A DNA stretch of 64,000 nucleotides from Hemileia vastatrix. Lineage: Eukaryota > Basidiomycota > Pucciniomycetes > Pucciniales > Zaghouaniaceae. The notes beneath the pieces are model-generated. The model was not told the origin of the DNA. It made no database searches and saw only the letters and a program-made list of their open reading frames with translations. Each line of letters starts with the position of its first letter. Position 1 is the stretch's first letter. The translations under genes were made by a program, and so were the position numbers. Positions 46,474 through 57,710 of the stretch are shown one piece after another. Location of the stretch: positions 21,541,001 through 21,605,000 of the forward strand of contig JASXTE010000016.1 in assembly GCA_030280995.1 (NCBI GenBank), given 5' to 3'.

Positions 46474-47610
46474 TGTCGGTCAGTCGTCTAGAAGAGGTAA
46501 GAAAAATAGGAGAAAAAGGAGGAGAGAAGGAGGAGGACAAGGGAAAATAAAGAAATAAACCAAAAATATATATTTAATTTATTTGAGAGGGAAACAACAG
46601 TGAGCAACTTTGAGAGGTGACAAAAACTTAGATTTTATTAACAATAATATTATTAAATGTAAGGGTTCTGCGCGGCAAACAATTTTAATTACTATCAGAC
46701 TTAAAGCAACCTTTGATTTGTTGTATAGAATTTAAATTAGATTTGTATTACTAATAAAAAAAATATAAACGTAATAAATTGGTTATTTAATTTGTTGAGT
46801 GTGTAATAAGTGATGATGCTACAGGGGATTATCCAAGGCCCTTTTATAGGCAATGGGTCCTCTGAAGCGCTACTATCTTTGTAAATACAATGATTAGAAT
46901 GGAATAAAACAAATATATCAAAAGAGTAAATGAAACATAACAATATAGAGAAAAACATGAAACAAATAATTAAAACCCCAAGTAAGAATCCAATTTCTCC
47001 GCCATTAATTCCCAAATCAGTAAGTGACAATAGTGAATAACTAAACAAGATTGGAAACATAGGAACTATGAGAAATATAATTCCAAACAGATGGTACATT
47101 CTGATTAAAGGACATTTTAAGTGAAACAAAAAATAATTTGACGCAACAAAACAAACAATTAATCTCAATTTAGTCCAAATTAATTTATTTGTTTTTTCTA
47201 ACACAATTAAGGGTCAAAAGAAGCGTCATTAATTATTGTTTAGTATCATATGAGAGGTATTATTTAATATATAAATTTAAGTAATTAATTTAAATATATT
47301 ATAAGTCAATTTTACACTTATAATTATAATATATGTTTTTCAATTAATTAAATATAAATTTATAATTATTAAATACATAAAAATGCGCCATTATTTGTAG
47401 AATATATTATATTATGTTCAATTTAACTGTATATAAAAATTTATATAACCAATAAATTTAATGTAACAATTGTATATAATAAAATACTTATATAATTTCA
47501 TTATGCAATAAAATATTAAGTTATATTCATTAAATACAATTCTTACCCACTTTTTAAGGCTTTATAAGTTATATATCATTTACTGGACTCCTGGAATAGC
47601 CTGGCTGACA
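46474..47610 (-). repeat. 3' LTR of element III
   Basis: TGTCAGCC...GACCGACA read on the minus strand; TATAAAAG at 46841-46848 (minus). Preceded inside the element by a purine run, the likely polypurine tract. Confidence 0.93.
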
Positions 47611-47646
47611 CTCCCTCACTATAAAAAAAACAATAAAAAAAAAATG

Positions 47647-50600
47647 CTAAGATTTTTTCTTTTTGTATTTTTTCAACAGAGCAGGCAGATTTGAAATTTC
47701 CTTGCCAGGTATCCATGCATCATGTTCAGATGATTTGTTCTTATATCTCAATAAATATTCAGTACCTCTTTCAGAAGTGATAATTCTATCATTGAGAATT
47801 TTATCAATTTCTGCTGTTTCTGTGACTTCCTGAGGGTTCTTCTTAGGTCTTCCTCTTCTTTTTGGAAATAAGTCACTGTTGGAAGTATAAGGTTTAAGTA
47901 AAGAAATGGGAAAGACAGGATGTTTCCTATCATATGGAGAATACAATACAACTTCTACTGCATTATCACCAACCATTCTTTTAACAACAAATGGTCCTAC
48001 AAAAGGATCTTTTAATTTGTGGTTACCTTGTAAATTGAAATGGACAGTAGAGATCAACACTTCATCACCCTTGTTAAATGTGTATTCTTTATGGGATTTA
48101 TCCCATCTTTTCTTTTCATATTCAAATGCTTTATCAATACAATTCTGAGCATGTTTTCTACATAGCTGTTGCATTTGCATAAAAGATTTTACACCAGGGT
48201 GTAGTTCCAACTTAGGTAATTTATTATTGAGAATCTGAGCAGGAGTGTTTGGGACATAACCTAACCAAAGCTCAAAAGGCTTTTTCTCAGTGACAGAATG
48301 AACAGTGCTATTATATGCAAATTCAAGACCAGGCAAAAGAGTGACCCAATCATGAGTAAATCTGTCATTGTCTTTATATTCTAAACCAAAGGCACAATAA
48401 CTTCTAATCATATCTTCCAGAGTTTGAATCATTCTTTCAGCTAGACCATCAGTCTGAGGATGGTGAGCTGTAGACAATTTTAACTCACAGCCACAAATAT
48501 CCATCAAAGAGGTCCAAAACTCAGAAGTGAATTTTGGATCCCTATCAGAGATAATGGCTTTTGGAAAACCAATAATATTAAACATGTAAGACCACCATAA
48601 GAAAGCTAATTCTTTGGTGGATACATCTTTGTGGGTTGGAATAAATTTGCACATTTTTGTGAATCTATCAACTATTACCCAACAAGAGTTAAAGCTGTCT
48701 TTACCTGCAACAGGAAGACCAGTGACAAAATCCATATTAATGATTTGCCAGGGAGCACTAGGTGCTTCAATATGTTGTAATAACCCTGCTCTCTTACCTG
48801 TTAACTTTTTAGATTTTTGGCAGGAATCACAAGATTCAACATATAATTTTGTGTCTTCAGACATATTAGCCCACCATGCAGTGTTTTTGATTCTAATCAA
48901 TGTTTTTTCAAGATCAAAATGACCAGCTAATATGTCATCATGACAAAGTTTGAGGATAGTTTCTTTCATTGAAGGAGGAATAACAATTACATTGGTAAGC
49001 TTCCTTCTATAATATATATAACCATCTTCAATAGAAAACTTTCCTTTATTTAAAGCATTTTGGTACTTTGCAGGAAGAGTTTTTATTAATGCTTGAATTG
49101 AAGCATTCTTAGGATCATTCAAAATAGTAACTAATTTATTTAAGTCAGAATCTTTATCATATGAATCCAGTATTAACTGTAATAACTCTTCTTCCATATC
49201 AACTATAAATATACCATGTATATGAACAGTGTCATCCTCAGGTACATAAGCAGGATTGGAGTCATTATTTGGCAGAGGCAATCTGGAGAGCATATCAACA
49301 TTAGAGTGAACATTTCCAGCTCTATGGATAATAGTCATCCTTCCTCTGTATTCTTGAACAGCAAGTTGCCACCTGAACATATGTCTGTTAGGTGTTTTGA
49401 GGTTTAAGAGAGATTTCACAGCACTACAGTCAGTTACCAACTCAACTTTTTGGTCATCCAAGTAGTAATGAAGTTTCTCAAGAGCCCAAACAACTGCTAA
49501 GCACTCCAATTGAGTGGCACCATATTTCAATCCACTATTTCTTAAGGTTCTTGAAATATAACAAATTACAACCTCTGAGGATTTATCATTAATAATTTGC
49601 TTTTGGTGAAGGGCAGCACCCAGACCAATAAAGCTAGCATCTGTATAAAGTACAAATGGCTTGTTAAAATCTGGAAGAGCCAATATAGGGGCTGTCATTA
49701 AGCAACTTTTTAATGTATTAAAAGCTTTCTGACAGTCATTATTCCAGAGAAAAGCAACATCTTTTCTGGTTAGTTTTGTAAGAGGCAAGGCTATGACCTG
49801 ATAATTTTTAATATATTGTCTATAATAGCCACACATACCCAAAAAACTTTGGATTTCTCTTACAGAAGTTGGTGCTTTCACATTTTGAATGGCAGAAACT
49901 TTATTATGGTCTACACAAATTTGTAAGCCTGACACAACATGGCCAAGGACTTTCAAAGATTGAAAACCAAATTTACACTTTTTTAAAGATAAGGTCATAT
50001 TGATTTCATCCATTTTTTGGAAAACTCTATTCAAGTGAATCATATGTTCATCAAAAGTTTTAGAAAAAAAAATAATATCATCAATATAAACCATGAGCCA
50101 ACCTTCAATAATTTCTTGATGGAAAGTGTTATCCATGACTTTCTGGAAAACTGAAGGAGCATTTTTAGGGCCAAATGGCATCCTAACATACTTATATATT
50201 CCCATATGAGTAGCAATAAGCAAAAAATTTTGAGAATTTTTCTCAACTGGAACTTGATGATAACCTTTATTACCATCCAGACAACTAATAAATTTTGCAC
50301 CTTGCAAGGTAGCATGTATTGAATTAATTCTGGGTAAAGGATAAATATCATCAACAGTATAAGTATTTAAAGCTCTGTAATCTCCACATAATCTAGCTTT
50401 ATCTTTTTCATATGAAATCAAAACTGGGGAGATGACACAATATTTGGGGGTGACATCCACTTTCTCAATGATATTCATTTTCAATAATGTTTCAATATTA
50501 TCTTCAATATCTTTTCTTTTTGATGGAGAAGCAGGATATGGTTTTTTCTTAAGGGAAGGAGGAATATCACCCAAATTACAGGATAAGGTAATTTTCATCT

Positions 50601-53600
50601 CTTCCTGAACAATTCCCAAGACATGAGAACCATGAGCAAAAGCCATAGGGAAAGAGGTAATAGAGGCAAGAATAGAATCCTTTTGTTCACTAGTCAACTG
50701 ATCACCAAAAGAAGCGGTATTTATTTCATGTAATAAATCATCCATTTCAGTTGTTGTTCTACCTTTACATTGTGTCATTGAGTTACAAGATTTCAACAAA
50801 TGCCCAGAAGGTCTAGGAGAAGAAATTTTGAATTTTCTTTTCCCATTCATTCCTAAGGTAAAGCAATTATTTGCTGGGTCCAGTTTCACACCAAACATGG
50901 TTAAAATATCATTTCCCATAATAAACCAATTGCTCAAATTATCATTATTCATGACAACAAACTCACAAATAGCTCTGACAAAACCACCATTATATTTGAA
51001 GAATACAGAGGTTTTGTATTTGCCAATAGGAAATAAGGTAGAACCATACCCTCTCCATTTTTCAGAAGTTATAGGCAATAATTTACTCAAATATTCCTTA
51101 TCCACTGAAGCCAAAGCTTTTTCAGATACTACACTTCCTCCAGCACCAGAATCAAGAACTACATCAACATTTTTACCATTAATGATAACAGGTGCCTTTA
51201 AAGGGGATATAGGAATAGAATTGTTAGTAATATCTTTAATTATCTCAGCATTTTCTACTGAAGATAAATTCAATACACAATCTTCAGATATATTATTTAA
51301 ATAATGGACATCATGTTCCAACATTAAAACATCTTTAACAGATTCATTGTCATAGGAGATATTACTTTCACAGTCACTGGAAGAATTATTGACATCAAGT
51401 TCAACTTCATCAGTGTCTTCATTTTGTTCAACAAGATGAATTTTCTTGTCACAAACATGACCCTTCTGCCACGGTTTGTTACATTTATAACAAGTATTTG
51501 TTGCATATTTTTTAGGTGCAACTGGGGCAGAGGGTTTACCAGATTTTTCTGGGAGCTTTGTAGAAGGTTTATTCTGATCATTATAAGATTTACTAAGGTA
51601 ATTCTTTGGTTCATATCTATGGTTGAGTAGTACTTCATTACAGATATTAATGAAAGAAGAATTTTCCCTTACATGCTCAGTTCTAGCAACAATTAAATCC
51701 CTAAGAGAATTTGGTAATTTATACAAGATTTTATCTCTCCAAATATCATAATCCATCTTTGGATCAATTGCTCTAAGGATTTTAGTTATTTTCATCAGAA
51801 AAACAATGGGCTTTTCAACAGAGGAGGATACATATCTAGTATTCTCATACAGTTTCTGCTGAGCTAACCTGAATTTTGAACCACCAAACTGATTCTCAAT
51901 CAAGGATTTCCAATCATTCCATGTATAATGATTGTTATCCAAGAGGACAGATTCATACCACATCAAGGCTACATTGGAAAATAAAGAAATTAGCTTAGAA
52001 ACAATTTCCTCATCAGGTAGTTTATAAGATCTCTTTAAATTATCAATTCTCTGGATAAAGTGTTGCCAATCAGAGGAAGAATCACCATCAAAGGTAGGAT
52101 ATTGGTCTAACTTAGGCCAATTTTTCTGACTACTGGGATGGTCCACTTTTTGGTTTGAATTATTCATTAGCAATAATTCCTGAAGTTTAGCCAGGTGTTC
52201 AGAAATTTCATTATTTACAGAAACAGCTGGTGCATGACCATCACAAGATTTTTTGCTAGTAGCAAAAGATTTTACAGACTCATTGTCAGTTTGTTTAATG
52301 GTTGAAATATGAGGAAGAAAGGATGAACTTTGTTCAGGTTTTTTCCCTTTATTTTTATGCAGCTTATTTGCAGAAATCTCATTTAATTCATTATTGGTGG
52401 TTAAGGTTGAGAACTTTTCCTGTAGGTCAGACACATAGTTTCTTATTCTTGGAATTTCAGACATCTGGTCAATTACTTTTGCAAGAGATAGAACATTTCT
52501 GTCCTCAGAAACTGAGTGTTTGGTACTTAGTGCATGGAAATCATTTCTTAGCTTCTTAAACTCATTTTGCAGAGATTTTATTTCATTCTTGAATGAATAA
52601 TTTTCCTCAATAAGGGGTTTCAATTCACTCAAGGTCTTATGTAGACTGATATTTCTATCTGAGATAGCTCTATGGTCACTTCTTATTTGTTTTTGTTGAC
52701 TAAGAACAATATTCAAGGTTTCTTTGATTTTTAAATAAGCTGTATCTTGTACAGAAGAACTCACTTTACATTGCAAGTGTAAATTATTTAATCTATCATT
52801 TTCATGGATTAACACATCTCTCACATGTTTGTCTTTCACAATATTAAAATCAAGGGTATCTTTCAATATTTCCTCAGAAGTTTTTTCAATTAAGGTATAG
52901 ATTTCAGGGGGAACAGAATCATTTTTAATTGCAAGAGAAGGATTAATTAAAGATGTAGAAGTTAAATGTAAAGGTTCATCAAATGACAATTTGCTAATTA
53001 CATCAATAGGGCTACTAGTTACAGGAAGCTGTCTTTTAACAGGTTTAACTGTTCTTTCACCATGTTCAATAATATTACCTGCAGAAGAAGATTTATTAGA
53101 AAACATACCCAAGTGACTATCAACCAAATTACTTACCATGGCAGAGGTGGAAACTTCCCCTGGGACTGGGTTTGGGTTTGTGCTTGGGCCTTCTTTCTCC
53201 TGCCTTGTTGGTAGGGATGAGGAGGTGGATGGAAATTGGGTGTTCTGGATGGGCCAGGCTGATGATGAGGAGGGTGTTGCACATTCTGTTGGTAGTGACT
53301 CATTAGATAATCCCATTTCCATTGCTCTACTTCCATAGTATTTGGATTTTGGATGGTTGAGCTGGGTGGCTGTGAAGGTTGAGCCTGAAACTGAGGCTGA
53401 TTGGGAGGCAACTGAGGAGGGGCCTGGGCCTGAATCTGGTTCCTGAGTTCTTGGACCTGATCCCACAATGTGTCTACCTTTGCTTTGTACGTCATATTTT
53501 CTGTCTTCAACTCTTTTATATGACTGGATAGGTTGCTGATTTGTTGTGGCAGAGGAAGCTTTTTTATTTTGAAGCCTTTTGGAAGACCTTCTTGAGGCAC

Positions 53601-53814
53601 TAGAGGCTTTACTTCCTTCTGTGGTACTGGGGGAAGGGGGTTTGGTTTGTTTGCATTTCCTGTCATTTCCACATCCTGCATTATGTGAATTCTTTGTGTT
53701 AGAATAAGATTTTTTATGACCAACTTTAGAAGAACTTACAGTGTCAGCATCATAGTCAATTTCTATCTCATCCACTTGCATGTTATCCATTTTTTCTGCC
53801 AAATTGCTGGACAT
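47647..53814 (-). CDS. Element III Gag-Pol polyprotein, 2055 aa
   Basis: One open frame carries all replication functions of a Ty3/gypsy element. Approximate positions: coiled coil 340-450, capsid-like region from 570 (WPKLDQYPTFDGD), zinc knuckle CYKCNKPWQKGHVC 775-788, protease DSG at 888-890, RT catalytic YIDD 1243-1246, RNase H TDAS 1391, integrase HHCC finger 1624-1660, catalytic Asp1695 (MDFVTG), Asp1757 (ISDRDPKF) and Glu1793 (LAERMIQ; 35 residues between the last two), AT-hook GRPKK near 1987, and a chromodomain-like tail (about 2000-2050: IDKILNDRIIT, EYLLRYKNKSS). The start MSSNLAEKMDN is the first ATG after the leader and aligns with element I. The first 245 codons overlap a second, spliced reading frame; without splicing this frame makes Gag-Pol. 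Confidence 0.95.
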   Translation of the reverse strand: MSSNLAEKMDNMQVDEIEIDYDADTVSSSKVGHKKSYSNTKNSHNAGCGNDRKCKQTKPPSPSTTEGSKASSASRRSSKRLQNKKASSATTNQQPIQSYKRVEDRKYDVQSKGRHIVGSGPRTQEPDSGPGPSSVASQSASVSGSTFTATQLNHPKSKYYGSRAMEMGLSNESLPTECATPSSSSAWPIQNTQFPSTSSSLPTRQEKEGPSTNPNPVPGEVSTSAMVSNLVDSHLGMFSNKSSSAGNIIEHGERTVKPVKRQLPVTSSPIDVISKLSFDEPLHLTSTSLINPSLAIKNDSVPPEIYTLIEKTSEEILKDTLDFNIVKDKHVRDVLIHENDRLNNLHLQCKVSSSVQDTAYLKIKETLNIVLSQQKQIRSDHRAISDRNISLHKTLSELKPLIEENYSFKNEIKSLQNEFKKLRNDFHALSTKHSVSEDRNVLSLAKVIDQMSEIPRIRNYVSDLQEKFSTLTTNNELNEISANKLHKNKGKKPEQSSSFLPHISTIKQTDNESVKSFATSKKSCDGHAPAVSVNNEISEHLAKLQELLLMNNSNQKVDHPSSQKNWPKLDQYPTFDGDSSSDWQHFIQRIDNLKRSYKLPDEEIVSKLISLFSNVALMWYESVLLDNNHYTWNDWKSLIENQFGGSKFRLAQQKLYENTRYVSSSVEKPIVFLMKITKILRAIDPKMDYDIWRDKILYKLPNSLRDLIVARTEHVRENSSFINICNEVLLNHRYEPKNYLSKSYNDQNKPSTKLPEKSGKPSAPVAPKKYATNTCYKCNKPWQKGHVCDKKIHLVEQNEDTDEVELDVNNSSSDCESNISYDNESVKDVLMLEHDVHYLNNISEDCVLNLSSVENAEIIKDITNNSIPISPLKAPVIINGKNVDVVLDSGAGGSVVSEKALASVDKEYLSKLLPITSEKWRGYGSTLFPIGKYKTSVFFKYNGGFVRAICEFVVMNNDNLSNWFIMGNDILTMFGVKLDPANNCFTLGMNGKRKFKISSPRPSGHLLKSCNSMTQCKGRTTTEMDDLLHEINTASFGDQLTSEQKDSILASITSFPMAFAHGSHVLGIVQEEMKITLSCNLGDIPPSLKKKPYPASPSKRKDIEDNIETLLKMNIIEKVDVTPKYCVISPVLISYEKDKARLCGDYRALNTYTVDDIYPLPRINSIHATLQGAKFISCLDGNKGYHQVPVEKNSQNFLLIATHMGIYKYVRMPFGPKNAPSVFQKVMDNTFHQEIIEGWLMVYIDDIIFFSKTFDEHMIHLNRVFQKMDEINMTLSLKKCKFGFQSLKVLGHVVSGLQICVDHNKVSAIQNVKAPTSVREIQSFLGMCGYYRQYIKNYQVIALPLTKLTRKDVAFLWNNDCQKAFNTLKSCLMTAPILALPDFNKPFVLYTDASFIGLGAALHQKQIINDKSSEVVICYISRTLRNSGLKYGATQLECLAVVWALEKLHYYLDDQKVELVTDCSAVKSLLNLKTPNRHMFRWQLAVQEYRGRMTIIHRAGNVHSNVDMLSRLPLPNNDSNPAYVPEDDTVHIHGIFIVDMEEELLQLILDSYDKDSDLNKLVTILNDPKNASIQALIKTLPAKYQNALNKGKFSIEDGYIYYRRKLTNVIVIPPSMKETILKLCHDDILAGHFDLEKTLIRIKNTAWWANMSEDTKLYVESCDSCQKSKKLTGKRAGLLQHIEAPSAPWQIINMDFVTGLPVAGKDSFNSCWVIVDRFTKMCKFIPTHKDVSTKELAFLWWSYMFNIIGFPKAIISDRDPKFTSEFWTSLMDICGCELKLSTAHHPQTDGLAERMIQTLEDMIRSYCAFGLEYKDNDRFTHDWVTLLPGLEFAYNSTVHSVTEKKPFELWLGYVPNTPAQILNNKLPKLELHPGVKSFMQMQQLCRKHAQNCIDKAFEYEKKRWDKSHKEYTFNKGDEVLISTVHFNLQGNHKLKDPFVGPFVVKRMVGDNAVEVVLYSPYDRKHPVFPISLLKPYTSNSDLFPKRRGRPKKNPQEVTETAEIDKILNDRIITSERGTEYLLRYKNKSSEHDAWIPGKEISNLPALLKKYKKKKS
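53134..53814 (-). CDS. Putative spliced overprinted gag product of element III
   Basis: Exon 1 is 53740-53814 (25 codons shared with Gag-Pol). An intron of 64 nt (53676-53739) has donor GTAAGT, branch-like TTCTAAC and acceptor ATGCAG. Exon 2 (from 53675) is then read one frame over. The product is 205 residues: acidic N-terminus, short coiled coil (IKELKTENM, VDTLWDQVQELRNQIQ), Pro/Gln/His-rich middle and a basic patch GRRKKAQ before PPLPW and stop. A second donor (CATG then GTAAGT, intron start 53136) sits at the stop, with a TTCTAAT branch and CTTCTTCTGCAG acceptor ending at 53079; whether or not it is used, TGG-TAA ends the frame. The first intron signals and the open frame are kept in element I. 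A role as a separate Gag-like or RNA-binding protein is guesswork. Confidence 0.55.
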
Positions 53815-54503
53815 ACTAGTGGGAAGATTTATAATTTACTTTTTATTTTATAAAAAAATAATTAAAGTTAGTCAATAATTGCTCCAAATAATAAAAAAAA
53901 ATATATAATTAATTAAATTATAGAAAAAATAATTTTCAATATAAAGTAATAATCAAAAAATTAATTTTAAAAAAAAATGGATTGCAAGGTTAAATTGGGA
54001 ATAACAAGTAAGTTAATTCAACCAATTAATTACCAATATTAAATATGGCAATATATTTGGGACTAAGCACAATGTACTTTTAAGTCAACCAAAATTATCA
54101 ATAATTAATAATAAAAAAAATTAAATTAATAATTCAATTTGTATTAATAATAATGTCAATTCTTCTAGGACTAAGAGGATTTAACACTCTATAATGGTCA
54201 ACTAGGAAAAAAAAAATTTTAAAAATTGAACACTTACACTCAGTGAATCAGCAATTAAGCCACAATCACTGTTATTGCAATAAAAATATAGTAATATGAG
54301 TGAGAGGCGCAAAGGTGAACTTACTATAGTGATCAAAAAATCACTTCAAAATAATATAAAAATTAATATTATATAAACCTAAGATGTCGAACCCAAGTTC
54401 GAAACACAGTCGTGGCAAAAGTTTTGTTTTGCTAGGTGGTCCGTGCGTTTTGTCGTTCGTCGCCAGGCTCGATCGTCGTCGTCGTTTTGGAAAGGCCCCC
54501 ACT
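53815..54503 (-). other. Element III leader between 5' LTR and gag
   Basis: About 690 nt, AT-rich, colinear with 30546-31225. Beside the LTR the minus strand reads AG then TGGGGGCCTTTCC, the likely primer-binding site. No gene is recognised. Confidence 0.65.
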
Positions 54504-55640
54504 TGTCGGTCAGTCGTCTAGAAGAGGTAAGAAAAATAGGAGAAAAAGGAGGAGAGAAGGAGGAGGACAAGGGAAAATAAAGAAATAAACCAAAAATATA
54601 TATTTAATTTATTTGAGAGGGAAACAACGGTGAGAAACTTTGAGAGGTGACAAAAACTTAGATTTTATTAACAATAATATTATTAAATGTAAGGGTTCTG
54701 CGCGGCAAACAATTTTAATTACTATCAGACTTAAAGCAACCTTTGATTTGTTGTATAGAATTTAAATTAGATTTGTATTACTAATAAAGAAAATATAAAC
54801 GTAATAAATTGGTTATTTAATTTGTTGAGTGTGTAATATGTGATGATGCTACAGGGGATTATCCAAGGCCCTTTTATAGGCAATGGGTCCTCTGAAGCGC
54901 TACTATCTTTGTAAATACAATGATTAGAATGGAATAAAACAAATATATCAAAAGAGTAAATGAAACATAACAATATAGAGAAAAACATGAAACAAATAAT
55001 TAAAACCCCAATTAAGAATCCAATTTCCCCGCCATTAATTCCCAAATCAGTAAGTGACAATAGTGAATAACTAAACAAGATTGGAAACATAGGAACTATG
55101 AGAAATATAATTCCAAACAGATGGTACATTCTGATTAAAGGACATTTTAAGTGAAACAAAAAATAATTTGACGCAACAAAACAAACAATTAATCTCAATT
55201 TAGTCCAAATTAATTTATTTGTTTTTTCTAACACAATTAAGGGTCAAAAGAAGCGTCATTAATTATTGTTTAGTATCATATGAGAGGTATTATTTAATAT
55301 ATAAATTTAAGTAATTAATTTAAATATATTATAAGTCAATTTTACACTTATAATTATAATATATGTTTTTCAATTAATTAAATATAAATTTATAATTATT
55401 AAATACATAAAAATGCGCCATTATTTGTAGAATATATTATATTATGTTCAATTTAACTGTATATAAAAATTTATATAACCAATAAATTTAATGTAACAAT
55501 TGTATATAATAAAATACTTATATAATTTCATTATGCAATAAAATATTAAGTTATATTCATTAAATACAATTCTTACCCACTTTTTAAGGCTTTATAAGTT
55601 ATATATCATTTACTGGACTCCTGGAATAGCCTGGCTGACA
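54504..55640 (-). repeat. 5' LTR of element III
   Basis: 1137 bp, about 99.5% identical by eye to 46474-47610. TATAAAAG at 54871-54878 on the minus strand. Confidence 0.94.
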
Positions 55641-56584
55641 GTCATGAACCACTGACTACAATGCGCACTAGATTTGGTGGTTTTGAATATTTAGTCATGC
55701 CTTTTGGATTGTGTAACACACCATCTACTTTTCAAACTTTTGTTAATGACATCTTTCAAGATGTTGTTGAACAGTTTGTTGTTGTCTCTTCAGACGATAT
55801 TTTAATTTTCTTGAAGACACTTCATGAACATATTCATCATGTTAAACAGGTTCTAAATCGCCTTCGGGATCACAGTCTCTACTCCAAACACAATAAATGT
55901 GAATTCCATCTTAAATCTATTGATTTTTTGGGGTTTATGTTGTCCACTGATGGTTTAGTCATGGATGACAAAAAGGTCCAAAAAGTCCTGGAATGGCCTG
56001 AGCCCAAATTAGTTAAATACCTCCAAGGATTTTCAGGTTTTGCCAATTTCTATAGAAGATTTATCAAATATTACTCTAAAACTATTTCTGATCTTACTTC
56101 TCTTCTTAGAAAAGATATTCCTTTTGTTTTTACTTCTACAGCACAAAAGGAATTTGAAGCATTGAAAACTGCGTTCACCACAGCTCCAATTCTTTATCAT
56201 TTTGATCCTTCTGCTTTAACAATTGTCAAGAAAGATGCTAGCAATTATGCTATTGCAGGGGTCATCTCTCAATTCAATCCTGAAACAAAACTGTTTCATC
56301 CTGTGGCTTTTGAGTCCCGCAAACTCATTGCGGCAGAATTAAATTATGAAATTCATGACAAAGAGCTATTAGCAATCATTCATTGTCTTAAAAATTGGTG
56401 CTCTTTTCTTCTCAGCCTAGATAGTCCTTTTCAGATCCTGACTGACCATAATGCTTTGAAATACTTTATGTCTTCCAAAGTGTTAACCAGGAATCAGGCC
56501 AGGTGGGCTGAATTTCTGTCTGAATTTCCTTTCTCTATTTCCTATCACCCAGGTAAGAACTGTGTTGTCCCAGGTATCCTGTAA
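55641..56584 (+). pseudogene. Element IV RT end and RNase H
   Basis: Continues the RT split at 46473: MRTRFGGFEYLVMPFGLCNT, then the catalytic box read as VVSSDDILIF where YLDD is usual, the connection LQGFSGFANFYRRFIKYYSK and RNase H with KKDASNYAIAGV (the first Asp context altered from TDAS) and IHDKELLAI. Ends with a stop after CVVPGIL. Changes at both active sites make it non-functional. Confidence 0.88.
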
Positions 56585-56644
56585 CCTCAGGACATCATTT
56601 ACCCACAGAGGGGGAACACATTTGCTGACAAGAACCCAGAAAAT

Positions 56645-57710
56645 GTGAAATCAATCTTCAACAAATCAATGTTAACAACTCATCAACTTAATTTGATGAC
56701 AATTCAATCTTTTCAAAATCCACTATCCAACATCCTCAAAGCTCAGTCAAAGGACAATTATTGTTCAGGGTTAAAGGACAAAATACTCTCAAAGCAAGGG
56801 GCCAAAAGATTTAGTATTGAATCAGGTCTATTACTCTTCAAAGGTAGAGTAGTCATACCCGACAACAATGAAATAAAATTATGGATTTTCAATAGTCGAC
56901 ATGATTCTCCATTAGCTGATTATTTTGGTGTTGATAAAACCTACCAGTTAGTAGCAAGGGATTTCTTCTGTCCAGGAATGACCAGAGAGATAAAGGCCTA
57001 AATAAGATCTTGTTACAAATGTAATAGGAATAAGGCTCCCCGTCACCAGAAGCATGGGTTACTTCAACCACTTCCTATTCCCTCTTAACCTTGGGTATCT
57101 TTATCAATGGATTTTATTTCTCAACTTCCTTTTTCTAATAATTTTGATTCTATATTAGTAATAGTAGATAGATTTTCAAAAATGTCTATTTTCATAAAAA
57201 CCACTACTACTGCTACAGCAGAAGATTTGTCAAAATTATTTCTAGAAAACTTATCTTCCAAACATGGCTTACCTAATGGTATTATTTCAGATAGAGGCTC
57301 ATTGTCTGTATCCACATTCTGGACTCAATTGTGTCAACAACTCAATATCACAAGGAATCTCTCCATGGCCTATCATCCTGAAACCAATGGGCGAACCGAA
57401 AGGGTCAATAAAATCCTCTAGCAATATATCCAAATGTATGTCAGTTACCAACAAGACTATTGGACCACATGGTTACCATTGGCCAAATTTGCTTATAATA
57501 ACTCAACTCATTCTTTGACACAAAAATCTCCTTTTGAAACTGTTTATGGAAGACATCCTCGATTCAACTCAATCCATGTAGGAACTAGTCACCCTGAAGA
57601 ACATTATCTTCAAACCATATCACGACTCCAAGAAGAACTTAAATCAAAATTGGAATTAGCAATTCGAAGGTACAAGGAACAGGCCGACAAACATTGACAA
57701 TCTGCTCCTT
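56645..57710 (+). pseudogene. Element IV integrase
   Basis: Finger region with HDSPLADYFGVDKTYQLVAR and CYKCNRNKAPRHQ around an in-frame stop at about 57000, then the core: MDFISQLPFSNNFD, IISDRGSLSVSTFW and YHPETNGRTERVNKIL (DD35E-type residues), followed by a stop at 57419 and continuation YIQMYVSYQQDYWTTWLPLA and KSPFETVYGRHPRF. Several frame breaks. Confidence 0.86.

Larger units (their letters stand above)
46474..55640 (-). mobile_element. Ty3/gypsy element III, 9.2 kb, structurally intact
   Basis: Two 1137-bp LTRs (46474-47610 and 54504-55640) with six differences by eye, 5-bp duplication GTCAT at both sides (46469-46473 and 55641-55645) and one uninterrupted gag-pol frame. It splits the RT of element IV, which reads ...LICIAEGH and continues EPLTTMRTRFGG when element III and one GTCAT are removed. 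The small LTR divergence and open frame suggest a recent, possibly still competent element. Confidence 0.96.
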
